Part shown: piece by piece, positions 25,362-33,719 of the stretch | Layout of the letters: each line of letters starts with the position of its first letter | Position numbering within the stretch: position 1 is the stretch's first letter | DNA from: Pseudomonas gingeri | Lineage (GTDB): Bacteria > Pseudomonadota > Gammaproteobacteria > Pseudomonadales > Pseudomonadaceae | Direction of reading: 5' to 3' | DNA: 64,000 nt | Assembly (NCBI RefSeq): GCF_013385635.1 | Contig: NZ_JACAPR010000013.1 | Coordinates: forward strand, 422,633 to 486,632 | Program-made: the position numbers and the translations under genes | Notes under the pieces: generated by a model | What the model was told of the DNA's origin: nothing | Database searches by the model: none | The model's input: only the letters and a program-made list of their open reading frames with translations

Positions 25362-26002
25362 GCCAGCGCTTTCCCGGCAATGAAGGCACGGCGATCGTCA
25401 GCGAACTGGTGAGCGTGATCGTCGCCAACCGCGAGTACCTCGGCGAAATCGACGGGGCCATTGGTGACGGCGACCACGGTGTCAACATGGCCAAGGGCTT
25501 TTCCCGCTGCGGCAAGAGCCTCGAGGGTCGACAACTGTCGCTGGCCGATGCCCTCGACGAACTGACCCTGAGCCTGATGGAGGGTATAGGTGGCTCCATG
25601 GGACCACTGTACGGCAGCCTGTTTATCGGGATGGCCGATGAAGTGCGCGGCGTAGACTCGATCGATGCCGCACATTTCGCCCGGCTGTTGCGCGGCGGCC
25701 TGACCTCGTTGCGGGACATCACCGACGCCAGGGTAGGCGACAAGTGCCTGATGGACACCCTGATTCCCTCGGTCGCGGCCTTCGAGCGGGCCTTTCTCGA
25801 CGAACGTCCGTTCAGCGAAGGCTTGAACGACATGAAGAGTGCCGCCTCCCAGGGACGAGACTCGACCAGGGATCTGATGGCCAGGGTCGGTCACGCCAGT
25901 CGCCTCGGCAAGCGCTCGCTGGGAGCACTGGATGCCGGCGCCGTATCGTGCTGCCTGATTCTCACACGACTGGCGGATTCGGTGCAGGATCGCCTGCTCT
26001 GA
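25358..26002 (+). CDS. dhaL: Dihydroxyacetone kinase subunit L (DhaL) domain protein
   Basis: This 214-residue protein is a DhaL (DAK2) nucleotide-binding domain. The Mg/ADP-binding aspartates are seen in EIDGAIGDGDHGVNMAKG (Asp32, Asp37, Asp39), followed by GGSMGPLYGSLF and GDKCLMDTLIPS, and the C-terminal LGALDAGAVSCC. DhaL alone cannot phosphorylate a ketose; it needs DhaK, which holds the substrate covalently. No DhaK gene is in the window. It overlaps the dehydrogenase gene through ATGA, so the two are coupled. By context the substrate would be erythrulose. Confidence 0.85.
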   Translation: MSQRFPGNEGTAIVSELVSVIVANREYLGEIDGAIGDGDHGVNMAKGFSRCGKSLEGRQLSLADALDELTLSLMEGIGGSMGPLYGSLFIGMADEVRGVDSIDAAHFARLLRGGLTSLRDITDARVGDKCLMDTLIPSVAAFERAFLDERPFSEGLNDMKSAASQGRDSTRDLMARVGHASRLGKRSLGALDAGAVSCCLILTRLADSVQDRLL

Positions 26003-26035
26003 GCCGTGACCTGCCCCGTCAAAAGGTACGCGTTA

Positions 26036-26425
26036 TCAGACGTCGTTCCCGGCCAGTTCTGAAATCTCGATCAGGTTCAGGTCCGGATCACGCACATACA
26101 CCGAACGGATCGGCGCGGTGGCTCCGGTGCGCATCACCGGACCCTCGATGATCGGCCAGTCGACCTGGCGCAGCCGCTCGATCACCGCCTCCAGGGGAAT
26201 CGCGGCGATAAAACACAGGTCCAGCGCCCCCGGCACCGGCAGGTGGGCCTTGGGCTCGAACTCATGCCCCCGCACATGCAGGTTGATCTTCTGGTTACCG
26301 AAACGGAAGGCCTTGCGTCCGCCGGCAAAGGTTTCCAGTTGCATGCCCAGCACGCGCACATAGAAATCCTCGGCGGCAACGGGATCGATGGTGGTCAGTA
26401 CCAGGTGGTCGAGATGGTCGATCAT
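26036..26425 (-). CDS. VOC family protein (glyoxalase/dioxygenase superfamily)
   Basis: The 129-residue protein is a single VOC module made of two beta-alpha-beta-beta-beta repeats. It starts MIDHLDHLVLTTIDPVAAEDFYVRVLGM and ends RSVYVRDPDLNLIEISELA, the usual pattern with a metal-ligand His near residue 7 and Glu near the end of each repeat. Length is standard. The reaction could be lyase, dioxygenase or drug sequestration; the sequence does not decide. It converges with dhaL and is not obviously part of the sugar locus. It is not in the position of the PA0880 dioxygenase missing from the itaconate operon. Confidence 0.85.
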   Translation of the reverse strand: MIDHLDHLVLTTIDPVAAEDFYVRVLGMQLETFAGGRKAFRFGNQKINLHVRGHEFEPKAHLPVPGALDLCFIAAIPLEAVIERLRQVDWPIIEGPVMRTGATAPIRSVYVRDPDLNLIEISELAGNDV

Positions 26426-26592
26426 GGGTTCAGTTCCTGAAGGCGGTTGGAAGGCACTTGCTTGTCGAGGTTGGCAACGTGGGCCGGAATCATCGGTTCC
26501 TGAAGAAGTGAGGGATTGTCAGCGGGGACAGGCAACCTGAAAATCCGTGAATGATCCATGACCCTTTCCATTCAGGAAAGGCTCACAAACTC

Positions 26593-26616
26593 TGTGGGAG
26601 CGGTGCTTGCCCGCGA
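26593..26616. repeat. Single degenerate REP element
   Basis: TGTGGGAGCGGTGCTTGCCC starts a lone REP-like copy at 26593-26616 in the 250-base gap between the VOC gene and the broken LysR gene. No inverted partner lies nearby, and nothing else is recognisable in this gap. Confidence 0.7.
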
Positions 26617-26677
26617 AGAGGCCTTCATGGTCGCAAGAAATCTCCTGGCCGGGCCGGATCTCGCCGCCTGCGAAAAC

Positions 26678-27353
26678 CTACCCGACTGGCGGCTGACCAC
26701 TCAGGAACTCGAACAGTCGCAGGGCCTCCGGTGCCAGTCCGCCCCGGGACTTCACCCCCAGGTACAAGGTGCGTCGCGCCCAGGCATCGCTCAGCTCGAT
26801 CGCCCGCAAACCCGCACCCAGCAGTTCGGGACGCACCGCCGCCCGGGGCAGGACGCCGATGCCCAATCCGGCCTCGATCATCCGGCAGATGCCGTCGAAG
26901 CTGCTGACCTGGATGCGTACGTTGAGCACCTTGCTGGCCCGATGGGCCGCGTCGGTAAGCCGGCGCAGCAACGAACTGCCCTGGTTCAGCGCCACATAGT
27001 CAAAGTCCAGGGTATCGACGAAGGCGATGGTATCCAGGCCGGCCAGCGGATGATCCGGCGGTACCAGCAACACCAACTGGTCAGTGCGGTAGGCAAAGGT
27101 CTCCAGTCCCGGCGCCGGGACATTGTCGGCAAACACGCCGATATCGGCCCGTCCGGTTTCCACTGCGTCGATGGTCGCCTCGCTCAGCGCCTCCTCCAGG
27201 CTGATACGCACCTGCCGGTTGTGGGACAGGAACTGTGCCAGGTCCCGGGGCAGGAATTGCACCACCGCGGAGGTATTGGCCCAGACCTTGGTGCTCGGCG
27301 GCCAGCAGAAACAGCCGCAGGGATTGCAGGTCGAAATGCGCGGGATTAATCAT
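26678..27353 (-). pseudogene. LysR family regulator with deleted DNA-binding region
   Basis: The first 21 codons from the ATG at 27353 (INPAHFDLQSLRLFLLAAEH, with GGAGAGG upstream) are a normal LysR N-terminus. After about position 27290 the frame shifts, and the remaining reading frame (VWANTSAVVQFLPRDL onward) is a complete LysR effector domain ending at 26678 with VSSFDGICRMIEAGLGIGVLP. Some 65-70 residues of HTH and linker are missing and the frames do not join, so this is an internal deletion with frameshift. The remnant resembles the itaconate-type LysR at 15 kb. Its start overlaps the stop of the intact LysR gene upstream. Confidence 0.82.
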
Positions 27354-28233
27354 GCTGCCTCTCCGGGAATTCACGTTTGATCCGCTCGATATAGCGGGCC
27401 ACTGCCGGAGCCTTCTCGAAGCGGCGATGGATCAGCGACAGCCAGGACGTGGCCTGACAGCCCTCGATCGACCGATAGACCACATTCGGCAGGTTGATAT
27501 GGCCGATGACCGATTCGGGCACCACCGCCACGCCCTGGCCCAGGGATATCGCGGCGATCACCGCCACCAGCCCGCCGGGTTGCGGCCCCAGTTTCGGCGC
27601 GTAACCGCCCTGGGTGGCGACCTGCAAGGTACCGCTGATCTGCTCCGGCAGCACGAAGGTTTCGTTCTGCAGATGCTCGGCGCCGATGTTTTTCAGGCGA
27701 CACAACCAGCTGTCGTCGGCCATCGCCAGCACAAACCCTTCGGTATTCAGGCGCACGGCGTCAACACCTTCGGGCAGGGACATGGGCGAGCGCACATAAC
27801 CGATATCGAAACGACCCTCGGCGATCAACCCCGGCAATGTCGCCATGGGCGTTTCCCGCACGTTGAGGCTGACATCGGCAAAAGCCCTGACAAAGGCCTT
27901 GACCTGGTGCTGCAACACCCCGGAATACACCGCCCCGGCGACATAGCCCAGTTCGATATGGCCGATCTCGCCACGTCCGGCCCGCTGCGCATTGCGTTGC
28001 GCAGACTCGAACTGGCGCACCGTCGCCTCGGCTTCCGGCAGCAGCGCGGCGCCCGCCTCGGTCAGGCTGACCTCGCGTTGCCCGCGCAGGAACAACCGGG
28101 TGCCCAGGGCGTTTTCCATATCCTGGATCTGCCGGCTCAGAGTTGGCGGGGCGATATCCAGCTGTTCCGCCGCGCGAGTGAAATTGCGCTGCCGGGCAAC
28201 GGCCAGGAAATAACGGAAATGACGAATTTCCAT
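27346..28233 (-). CDS. LysR family transcriptional regulator
   Basis: The 295-residue protein has the winged HTH MEIRHFRYFLAVARQRNFTRAAEQLDIAPPTLSRQIQDMENALG and a LysR effector domain (GHIELGYVAGAVYSGVLQ, ISLGQGVAVVPESV). It is divergent from the DHA2 exporter gene at 28.5 kb and likely controls it, with ATTGCCC-GAC-GGGCAAT between them as a possible operator. The 3' end overlaps the start of the broken LysR gene by eight bases, so two LysR genes once stood in tandem here. The effector is unknown. Confidence 0.9.
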   Translation of the reverse strand: MEIRHFRYFLAVARQRNFTRAAEQLDIAPPTLSRQIQDMENALGTRLFLRGQREVSLTEAGAALLPEAEATVRQFESAQRNAQRAGRGEIGHIELGYVAGAVYSGVLQHQVKAFVRAFADVSLNVRETPMATLPGLIAEGRFDIGYVRSPMSLPEGVDAVRLNTEGFVLAMADDSWLCRLKNIGAEHLQNETFVLPEQISGTLQVATQGGYAPKLGPQPGGLVAVIAAISLGQGVAVVPESVIGHINLPNVVYRSIEGCQATSWLSLIHRRFEKAPAVARYIERIKREFPERQHD

Positions 28234-28417
28234 ACAGGCATTAGCTCAAAGGTAATGAAGTGTCGAGGCTGGCCTAACAAAGCCGGGGCGGGCCCGCGTT
28301 AAGCTGATCTTACCGCCACAGTAGAGAGCCTTGAGCATGTCCGTCAAATTCCTTGCCCCGTTGTCTTGTGCCTGCCCGGGCATGCCGCCGGTCGCGGCGG
28401 CTGATTCGACAGCTGTC

Positions 28418-28434
28418 ATTGCCCGACGGGCAAT
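28418..28434. promoter_or_regulatory. Palindrome in the LysR/exporter divergent region
   Basis: ATTGCCC (28418-28424) and GGGCAAT (28428-28434) form a perfect 7-base inverted repeat with spacer GAC, just before the exporter start. It could be an operator or a hairpin in the exporter leader. Confidence 0.45.
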
Positions 28435-28458
28435 CCTTGATTTCGAATGGGCCCGCCC

Positions 28459-29997
28459 ATGAGCCGGGTCAGCCCGCGCCTGACGCTGCTGACAGCGTCC
28501 GGCGTCTGTTCGCTGATTGTCCTTGACACCAATATCGTCGCCGTCACCCTGCCGAGCATCGCCCGCGACCTGGGGGCGAATTTCGCCGATATCGAATGGG
28601 TGGTCAGCGCCTATATGCTGGCCTTCGCCGCCCTGCTGCTGCCCGCCGGCAGCATCGCCGACCGCTTCGGGCGCAAGAAGACCCTGCTCTGGGGCCTGAG
28701 TCTGTTCATTCTCGCCTCCCTCGGTTGCGGCGCCGCGCCGAGCAGCCTGCTCCTCGATATCGCCCGGGCGATCAAGGGCGTCGGGGCCGCGCTGCTGCTG
28801 ACTTCCGCCCTCGCCTCCATCGGCCATACCTTTCACGATGAAGTCGAGCGGGCCAAGGCCTGGGCCTTCTGGGGCGCCTGCATGGGCGTGGCGATGACCG
28901 CCGCACCAACGGTCGGCGGCCTGATCACTCAGTACCTGGGCTGGCGCTGGATCTTCTTTATCAACCTGCCCATCGGCCTGTTGCTGATGGCGCTGGTCCG
29001 GCATGCGGTACCGGAGTCCCGCGACAGCCAGTCGGCCCGTCTCGATCCCTGGGGCAGCCTGGCCTTCAGCGGTGCGCTGCTGTGCCTGATCTGGGGCCTG
29101 ATCGAGGCGAACCAGATCGGCTGGAGCAACCCGCTGACCTACGCCCGGCTGCTGGGTGGCGCCGTGTTGCTGGGTCTGTTCGTGGTGGTCGAGCGGGTGC
29201 AGAAACGGCCCATGGTCGACCTGCAGTTGTTCCGTCATCCACGCTTTATCGGCGCCCTGCTGGGGATGTTCGCCTACGCCGGCTGCGCCCAGGTGATGAT
29301 GACGCTGCTGCCGTTCTACCTGCAGAACGGCCTGGGACTGTCGGCCATCGCCTCGGGCCTGGGCATGCTGCCCTTTGCCCTGACCATGCTGATCTGCCCG
29401 CGTATCGGCGTGCGACTGGCCTCGCGCCTGGAGCCCGCGACCCTGATGGCCAGCGGACTGACCCTGGTGGGCTGCGGCAACCTGCTCAGTGCCTGGGCGG
29501 TCAGCAGCGGCGGCTACCTGGGCTTCGGCCTGGCAATTGCCGTGACCGGCGCCGGTGCCGGGTTGCTCAATGGCGATACCCAGAAAAACATCATGGCCTG
29601 CGTCCCCCGGGAACGCGCCGGCATGGCTTCGGGCATGAGCACCACCATGCGCTTCAGCGCGATCATGTTGGCCATCGGCGTGTTCGGCGCGTTGCTCGCC
29701 GGCCATACCCAGGACCTGCTCCAGACCAGTCTCGGCACACAGGCCGCAGCGTGGCTCGATCAGGCCCAGGTCATTGCGTCACGGGTAGTGGCGGGCGATA
29801 TGCCGGCGGCCATGGCCGTGCTGCCGGAATCCGCACGCGTCGTGGTGCAACCACTGGCTCGCCAGGCCTTTGTCGGTGGCTTTGGCACGGTGCTCTGGGT
29901 CGCGGGCCTGCTGGCGCTGTTCGGCGCCCTGGTGGTGGGCACGCTGATGCGCAATCCACTCCCCGGCACACCAGCCTTTTCCCTGGCCAGGGAGTAG
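28459..29997 (+). CDS. DHA2 family MFS transporter
   Basis: The 512-residue product has 14 hydrophobic helices of the DHA2 exporter family. Helix 1 carries VLDTNIVAVTLPSIARDLGA, the loop after helix 2 ADRFGRKKTLLWG (motif A), and helix 5 TAAPTVGGLITQYLGWRWIFFINLPIG (motif C). The start at 28459 was preferred on family N-termini, but the ATG at 28447 four codons upstream is equally possible because neither has a clear ribosome binding site. Divergent LysR control is likely. It is a distant paralogue of the exporter at 18.4 kb, from which it differs in motif A. Confidence 0.88.
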   Translation: MSRVSPRLTLLTASGVCSLIVLDTNIVAVTLPSIARDLGANFADIEWVVSAYMLAFAALLLPAGSIADRFGRKKTLLWGLSLFILASLGCGAAPSSLLLDIARAIKGVGAALLLTSALASIGHTFHDEVERAKAWAFWGACMGVAMTAAPTVGGLITQYLGWRWIFFINLPIGLLLMALVRHAVPESRDSQSARLDPWGSLAFSGALLCLIWGLIEANQIGWSNPLTYARLLGGAVLLGLFVVVERVQKRPMVDLQLFRHPRFIGALLGMFAYAGCAQVMMTLLPFYLQNGLGLSAIASGLGMLPFALTMLICPRIGVRLASRLEPATLMASGLTLVGCGNLLSAWAVSSGGYLGFGLAIAVTGAGAGLLNGDTQKNIMACVPRERAGMASGMSTTMRFSAIMLAIGVFGALLAGHTQDLLQTSLGTQAAAWLDQAQVIASRVVAGDMPAAMAVLPESARVVVQPLARQAFVGGFGTVLWVAGLLALFGALVVGTLMRNPLPGTPAFSLARE

Positions 29998-30045
29998 GCC
30001 CGGCGGAGCGGCTGGGGAACTGATGGGGAAGCGCGGTCCGACGAG

Positions 30046-30486
30046 CTACTGGTCGGCACCGCGCGTCCTGGCACCCGCCAGAGGCGCATTCAGCGATGCC
30101 ATCAAGCGCTCGGCATTTTCCGCGCACGGCATGTCCGCCGGTTTGCTCCTGATACTGTTCACCACCCCGAGCAGTTGCAGCTTGCTCTGGGCCAGGCGTG
30201 CCTGCATGGCCTCGATCTGAGCGATCTTGCGCTCCAGGCTCTCGATCATTTCCGCGTGGTCCCAGACACCCGGTTCGGAAGCCGGCACCAGCGCCCGCAG
30301 TTCCTCCAGACTGAAGCCCGCCTGCTGCGCGCACTGGATGATCGACAACGTCTGCAGCACCTCGGACGGATACTCCCGATAGCCATTGGCCTGGCGATGC
30401 ACCTTGCGAATCAGGCCCTGGGCTTCATAAAACCTGATCTTCGAGGCCGCCAAGCCGCTGCGTTGAGCCAGTTCACCGATTTTCAT
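30046..30486 (-). CDS. MerR family transcriptional regulator
   Basis: The 146-residue protein has the MerR winged HTH KIGELAQRSGLAASKIRFYEAQGLI, the wing YREYPSEVLQTLSIIQCAQQAGFSLEELRAL and a coiled-coil dimerisation helix IESLERKIAQIEAMQARLAQSKLQLLGVV. Only one cysteine is in the C-terminal tail (PADMPCAENAE), so a mercury- or SoxR-type metal site is not evident. The ATG at 30486 was chosen because GAGGA precedes it. It is divergent from an ene-reductase gene whose promoter has the MerR hallmark of a 19-base spacer with a central palindrome. Confidence 0.9.
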   Translation of the reverse strand: MKIGELAQRSGLAASKIRFYEAQGLIRKVHRQANGYREYPSEVLQTLSIIQCAQQAGFSLEELRALVPASEPGVWDHAEMIESLERKIAQIEAMQARLAQSKLQLLGVVNSIRSKPADMPCAENAERLMASLNAPLAGARTRGADQ

Positions 30487-30506
30487 GGAAATCCTCATGT
30501 CAGGGC

Positions 30507-30537
30507 TTGACATTAAAGTTAACTTTAAGCTTAGCCT
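30507..30537 (+). promoter_or_regulatory. MerR-type promoter with 19-base spacer
   Basis: TTGACA (30507-30512) and a weak -10 TAGCCT (30532-30537) are 19 bases apart, the over-long spacing that MerR-family activators correct by DNA distortion. The spacer holds the perfect 16-base palindrome TTAAAGTTAACTTTAA (30513-30528). It reads toward the ene-reductase gene and lies just ahead of the divergent merR-type gene. Confidence 0.8.
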
Positions 30538-30564
30538 GAACTCCCCACCACCCCGGAGTCAAGC

Positions 30565-31803
30565 ATGTCACCCTTCCAAGCATTGCCGCTACCCAACGGC
30601 GTACAGATCCCGAATCGCATTGCCAAGGCTGCCATGGAAGAGAACATGGCTGACCTGGATAACGCGCCTTCCGCTCAGTTGATGGAACTCTATCGCGCCT
30701 GGGCCGATGGCGAACCTGGCCTGTTGCTGACCGGCAACGTGATGATCGACCGGCGCGCCATGACCGGTCCCGGCGGCGTGGTGCTGGAAGATGAGCGGCA
30801 CCTGCCCAGATTCCGCCAATGGGCTGAAATCGGCCGGGCCAAGGGTGCGCAGTTCTGGATGCAGATCAACCATCCCGGACGCCAGACCATGGCCAATCTC
30901 GGCCAGATCGCCAGGGCACCTTCAGCGGTCCCGCTGGAGCTGGGTGGATTCTCGAAGATGTTCGCCGAGCCCCGGCCCATGAGCGAAGCCGATATCGAGG
31001 ACGTCATCAGCCGCTTTGCCCGCAGCGCCCGACTTGCCGAACAGGCGGGTTTTACCGGCGTGCAGATTCATGCCGCCCACGGTTATCTGCTGAGCCAGTT
31101 CCTCTCGCCGCTGAGCAATCAACGGACCGATCGCTGGGGCGGCCCCCTGGAAAACCGCGCCCGGTTGCTGTTGTCGGTGGTCAAGGCGGTTCGGGCGGTG
31201 GTGTCACCGACCTTCTGCGTGGCAGTCAAGCTCAACTCGGCGGACTTTCAGCGCGGCGGCTTCGACGCTGATGATGCGCGCCAGGTGATCGAATGGCTGA
31301 ATGACTTGCCGGTGGACCTGGTGGAACTCTCGGGCGGCAGCTACGAGGCCCCGGCCATGCAGGGCGAAGCCCGTGACGGGCGGACCCTGGCACGGGAGGC
31401 CTACTTCATGGAAATGGCCGGTGCACTGGCGAAGGTAGCGACCATGCCGGTGATGGTCACTGGCGGCATCCGCCGCCTGCCCGTTGTCGAGCGGGTGCTG
31501 GACAGCGGCATCGCCATGGTCGGTATCGGTACCGCGTTGGCACTGGAACCGCACCTGCCCCGGCACTGGCGCGAAGGCCGCGATACGCATCCGCAGTTGC
31601 AGCCGATCCGCTGGAAGCAAAAAGCGCTGGCATCGCTGGCGAGCATGGCGGTGGTCAAGTTCCAGTTGAAACGCCTGAGCAAGGGCCGCCGCCCACGGCC
31701 CGAGGTGTCAGCGCTGTGGGCACTGGTGCTGGATCGGTTGTTTATCGGGCGGCGGACGAAACAGTATCGCCGCGAGATGAGTCGACTGCCGACCAGTGTC
31801 TAG
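30565..31803 (+). CDS. Old yellow enzyme family NADH:flavin oxidoreductase
   Basis: The 412-residue protein is an FMN-binding ene-reductase TIM barrel of the OYE superfamily. It starts PLPNGVQIPNRIAKAAMEENMAD and has QINHPGRQT, the catalytic GVQIHAAHGYLLSQFLSPLSNQRTDRWGG with the two His that hold the substrate carbonyl, and VTGGIRRLPVVERVLDSGIAMVGIGTALALEP for FMN phosphate. The C-terminal 60 residues after the barrel are longer than in YqjM-like enzymes and basic. It would reduce electrophilic alkenes, and the MerR-type promoter suggests induction by such compounds. Confidence 0.9.
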   Translation: MSPFQALPLPNGVQIPNRIAKAAMEENMADLDNAPSAQLMELYRAWADGEPGLLLTGNVMIDRRAMTGPGGVVLEDERHLPRFRQWAEIGRAKGAQFWMQINHPGRQTMANLGQIARAPSAVPLELGGFSKMFAEPRPMSEADIEDVISRFARSARLAEQAGFTGVQIHAAHGYLLSQFLSPLSNQRTDRWGGPLENRARLLLSVVKAVRAVVSPTFCVAVKLNSADFQRGGFDADDARQVIEWLNDLPVDLVELSGGSYEAPAMQGEARDGRTLAREAYFMEMAGALAKVATMPVMVTGGIRRLPVVERVLDSGIAMVGIGTALALEPHLPRHWREGRDTHPQLQPIRWKQKALASLASMAVVKFQLKRLSKGRRPRPEVSALWALVLDRLFIGRRTKQYRREMSRLPTSV

Positions 31804-31813
31804 CCGACAAATC

Positions 31814-31921
31814 GATCGTTCCCACGCTCCGCGTGGTAATGCAGCCCATGACGCTCTGCATTACAAGAGCGGACGCAGAGCGTCCAGAGAGGCATTCCCA
31901 CGCTGGAGCGTGGGAACGATC
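31814..31921. repeat. Imperfect palindromic intergenic repeat, copy 2
   Basis: This 108-base element starts GATCGTTCCCACGCTCCGCG and ends GAGCGTGGGAACGATC, with the inner pair TGACGCTCTGCA and GACGCAGAGCGTC. It lies between the convergent ene-reductase and phospholipase D-like genes and matches the elements at 17.0 and 50.7 kb. Confidence 0.88.
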
Positions 31922-31941
31922 AATCGGCGCACGCCGTCCCC

Positions 31942-31966
31942 TGTAGGAGCCGGCTTGCTGGCGATG
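31942..31966. repeat. Single REP element
   Basis: TGTAGGAGCCGGCTTGCTGG starts a single REP copy at 31942-31966 directly after the longer palindromic repeat, still in the convergent gene gap. Confidence 0.8.
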
Positions 31967-32006
31967 GCGGCAGGACAGCCACCTCCGCCGTGAATGTCGT
32001 GCGCTG

Positions 32007-33653
32007 TCAACGCCCCGCAAACCGCAACCGCGACAGCATCTTCAGGTCCCCGTCCTGATAATACCCATCGCTCCAGCTATTGTCCGGCGACAGCGGCTGG
32101 ACCTGCTTGAGCGCCAGCTTTTTCGCGTAATAGCGGAACCGGTAATGCTCGTAGAAGCGCAGGATCTCCAGGCCATAACGGTCCGCCAGGTCGACATCGC
32201 CACGTATCACCAGGAAATTCTCGTCATTGCCGTCACTGGCGCCGACGCTGAGGTTGTGGCTGCCGCTGATGATGGTCGGCGAGTCGGTGGTGAAGTCGCT
32301 GACGATGGCCTTGGTGTGCACCAGCAGCCGGCCCTTCTGACCGTTGAGCCCTTCCTTGATCCAGCCTTCCAGGCCGGTATTGAGCAGCGCCGTGGCGACA
32401 AAGTCGTCGGTGCGGTCGGCGTGGATGCCGGAAATACTGCTGGCAGTGTTCTGCAGGCCATAACGCAAGACATCGTCATGGGGCTGGCCGAGCAAGGCAT
32501 CGAGAATCTGCTGGGGCAAGGCGAAGGCCGTGGCGAATAGCAGGTCCTTGCGCGCCGCGGTGATGATCTGCTCGAACTCCTTCAGGTCGCCCTGGCCGGT
32601 GCGCGGGGAAAACCCGGCGAACAAGGGTTGGGCCGGGTTCATCGGATTGTTCTGGGTAATCCACTTACGGGTCGCCGCCACATTCGCCGGGGCTGCCCAG
32701 ATCTGCTCGAAAACCTGGGTGTACTCGCCGGCCAGGCGGCTGTCGTCGAGCACATGCACCACGTTGGCCTGGCGATAGACGCCATTGGCGGTGAAGTTGG
32801 TGCTGCCGCACAGCACCGCTTCGGGCCGATATTCGCCACTGGCGTCGCGCTGGCTGAGGACGATGAACTTGTCGTGGAAGATATTACTGGTCACCCGCCC
32901 GCGCTTGCCCTCGGCGGGAATCGCCGCCAGGTTCTGCTCATTGAGGGTGGTGTCGTCGTCACCGACCTTGGCGTGGTACAGCACGCGGATCCGCGCACCA
33001 CGCTGCTGGGCGGCATTGACGGCATCGACAATCGCCTTCAACTGGTACTCGTAGATGGCGATATCCAGCCCCCACTGTGCATCCGTGGCACGGGCGATAA
33101 AACCGAGCAGTTCTTCCAGCAGGCCATTCTCCAGCCACAGGCGCGCGGCGTCGGGCCAGGCCTCGATGGGCAGGTCTTTCTGGGTGGTGAGCTGCTTGTC
33201 AAGGTCGGGAAACTTGCGTTCGAAACCCTGGCTCGCCGCCACCGCGCGATTGAAGATCACCCGCTGGTTTTTCGGCAGGCCGTTGTCGGTGGTTACCGTG
33301 ACCGCCAGCGACTCGCCCAGTTGTGGCGCATCGGGCGTGCCGTAGGCCAGGTGCACGCGGTAATTGCAGGTGGTGCCGGGCTCGACGTTGTAGTCGGCCC
33401 AGCGGAATTTCTGCAACGGCGCCAGATCGCTGGGGGTGGCGTGGTACTGGGGAAAGGTGTGCTCCTTGCCGGGAAAGGTCAGGCTGTTGAAGAGAAACAG
33501 CCAGGGCTTGGTCCCCACCTGGCGCTCGATGGCAAAACCCAGCAGGCCAGCCCGCTTCGACTCCGCCAGGTCCATTGCCAGCAGCACCCCGCTGGTGCCG
33601 GCATACGCCTTGACCCGGAAATCATCCTGGGCGTTGGTTTGCAGTACGCGCAT
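32007..33653 (-). CDS. Phospholipase D-like domain protein
   Basis: This 548-residue protein has two HKD half-sites of the phospholipase D superfamily: NIFHDKFIVLSQ (His260, Lys262) followed by LCGSTNFTANG, and LLVHTKAIVSDF (His445, Lys447) followed by IISGSHNLSVGASDGNDENFLVI. Both pairs are intact, so it should form one active site acting on a phosphodiester, either lipid or nucleic acid. Residues 1-130 form a separate beta-rich N-terminal region with no family I recognise. No signal peptide is visible. A helicase or toxin partner is absent; an HD hydrolase gene lies 66 bases upstream on the same strand. Confidence 0.82.
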   Translation of the reverse strand: MRVLQTNAQDDFRVKAYAGTSGVLLAMDLAESKRAGLLGFAIERQVGTKPWLFLFNSLTFPGKEHTFPQYHATPSDLAPLQKFRWADYNVEPGTTCNYRVHLAYGTPDAPQLGESLAVTVTTDNGLPKNQRVIFNRAVAASQGFERKFPDLDKQLTTQKDLPIEAWPDAARLWLENGLLEELLGFIARATDAQWGLDIAIYEYQLKAIVDAVNAAQQRGARIRVLYHAKVGDDDTTLNEQNLAAIPAEGKRGRVTSNIFHDKFIVLSQRDASGEYRPEAVLCGSTNFTANGVYRQANVVHVLDDSRLAGEYTQVFEQIWAAPANVAATRKWITQNNPMNPAQPLFAGFSPRTGQGDLKEFEQIITAARKDLLFATAFALPQQILDALLGQPHDDVLRYGLQNTASSISGIHADRTDDFVATALLNTGLEGWIKEGLNGQKGRLLVHTKAIVSDFTTDSPTIISGSHNLSVGASDGNDENFLVIRGDVDLADRYGLEILRFYEHYRFRYYAKKLALKQVQPLSPDNSWSDGYYQDGDLKMLSRLRFAGR

Positions 33654-33719
33654 TAATCACATCCTTGAGCCGTTTGCTGTGGCCATCGAGCGTAGCGAAT
33701 TTTCATGACGCCAGGCAGT

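Noticed and set aside
26036..26425. The VOC protein as the missing PA0880-like dioxygenase of the itaconate operon
   Set aside because: It lies 10 kb away beside another locus and is a minimal single-module VOC protein, so I found no basis to link it.
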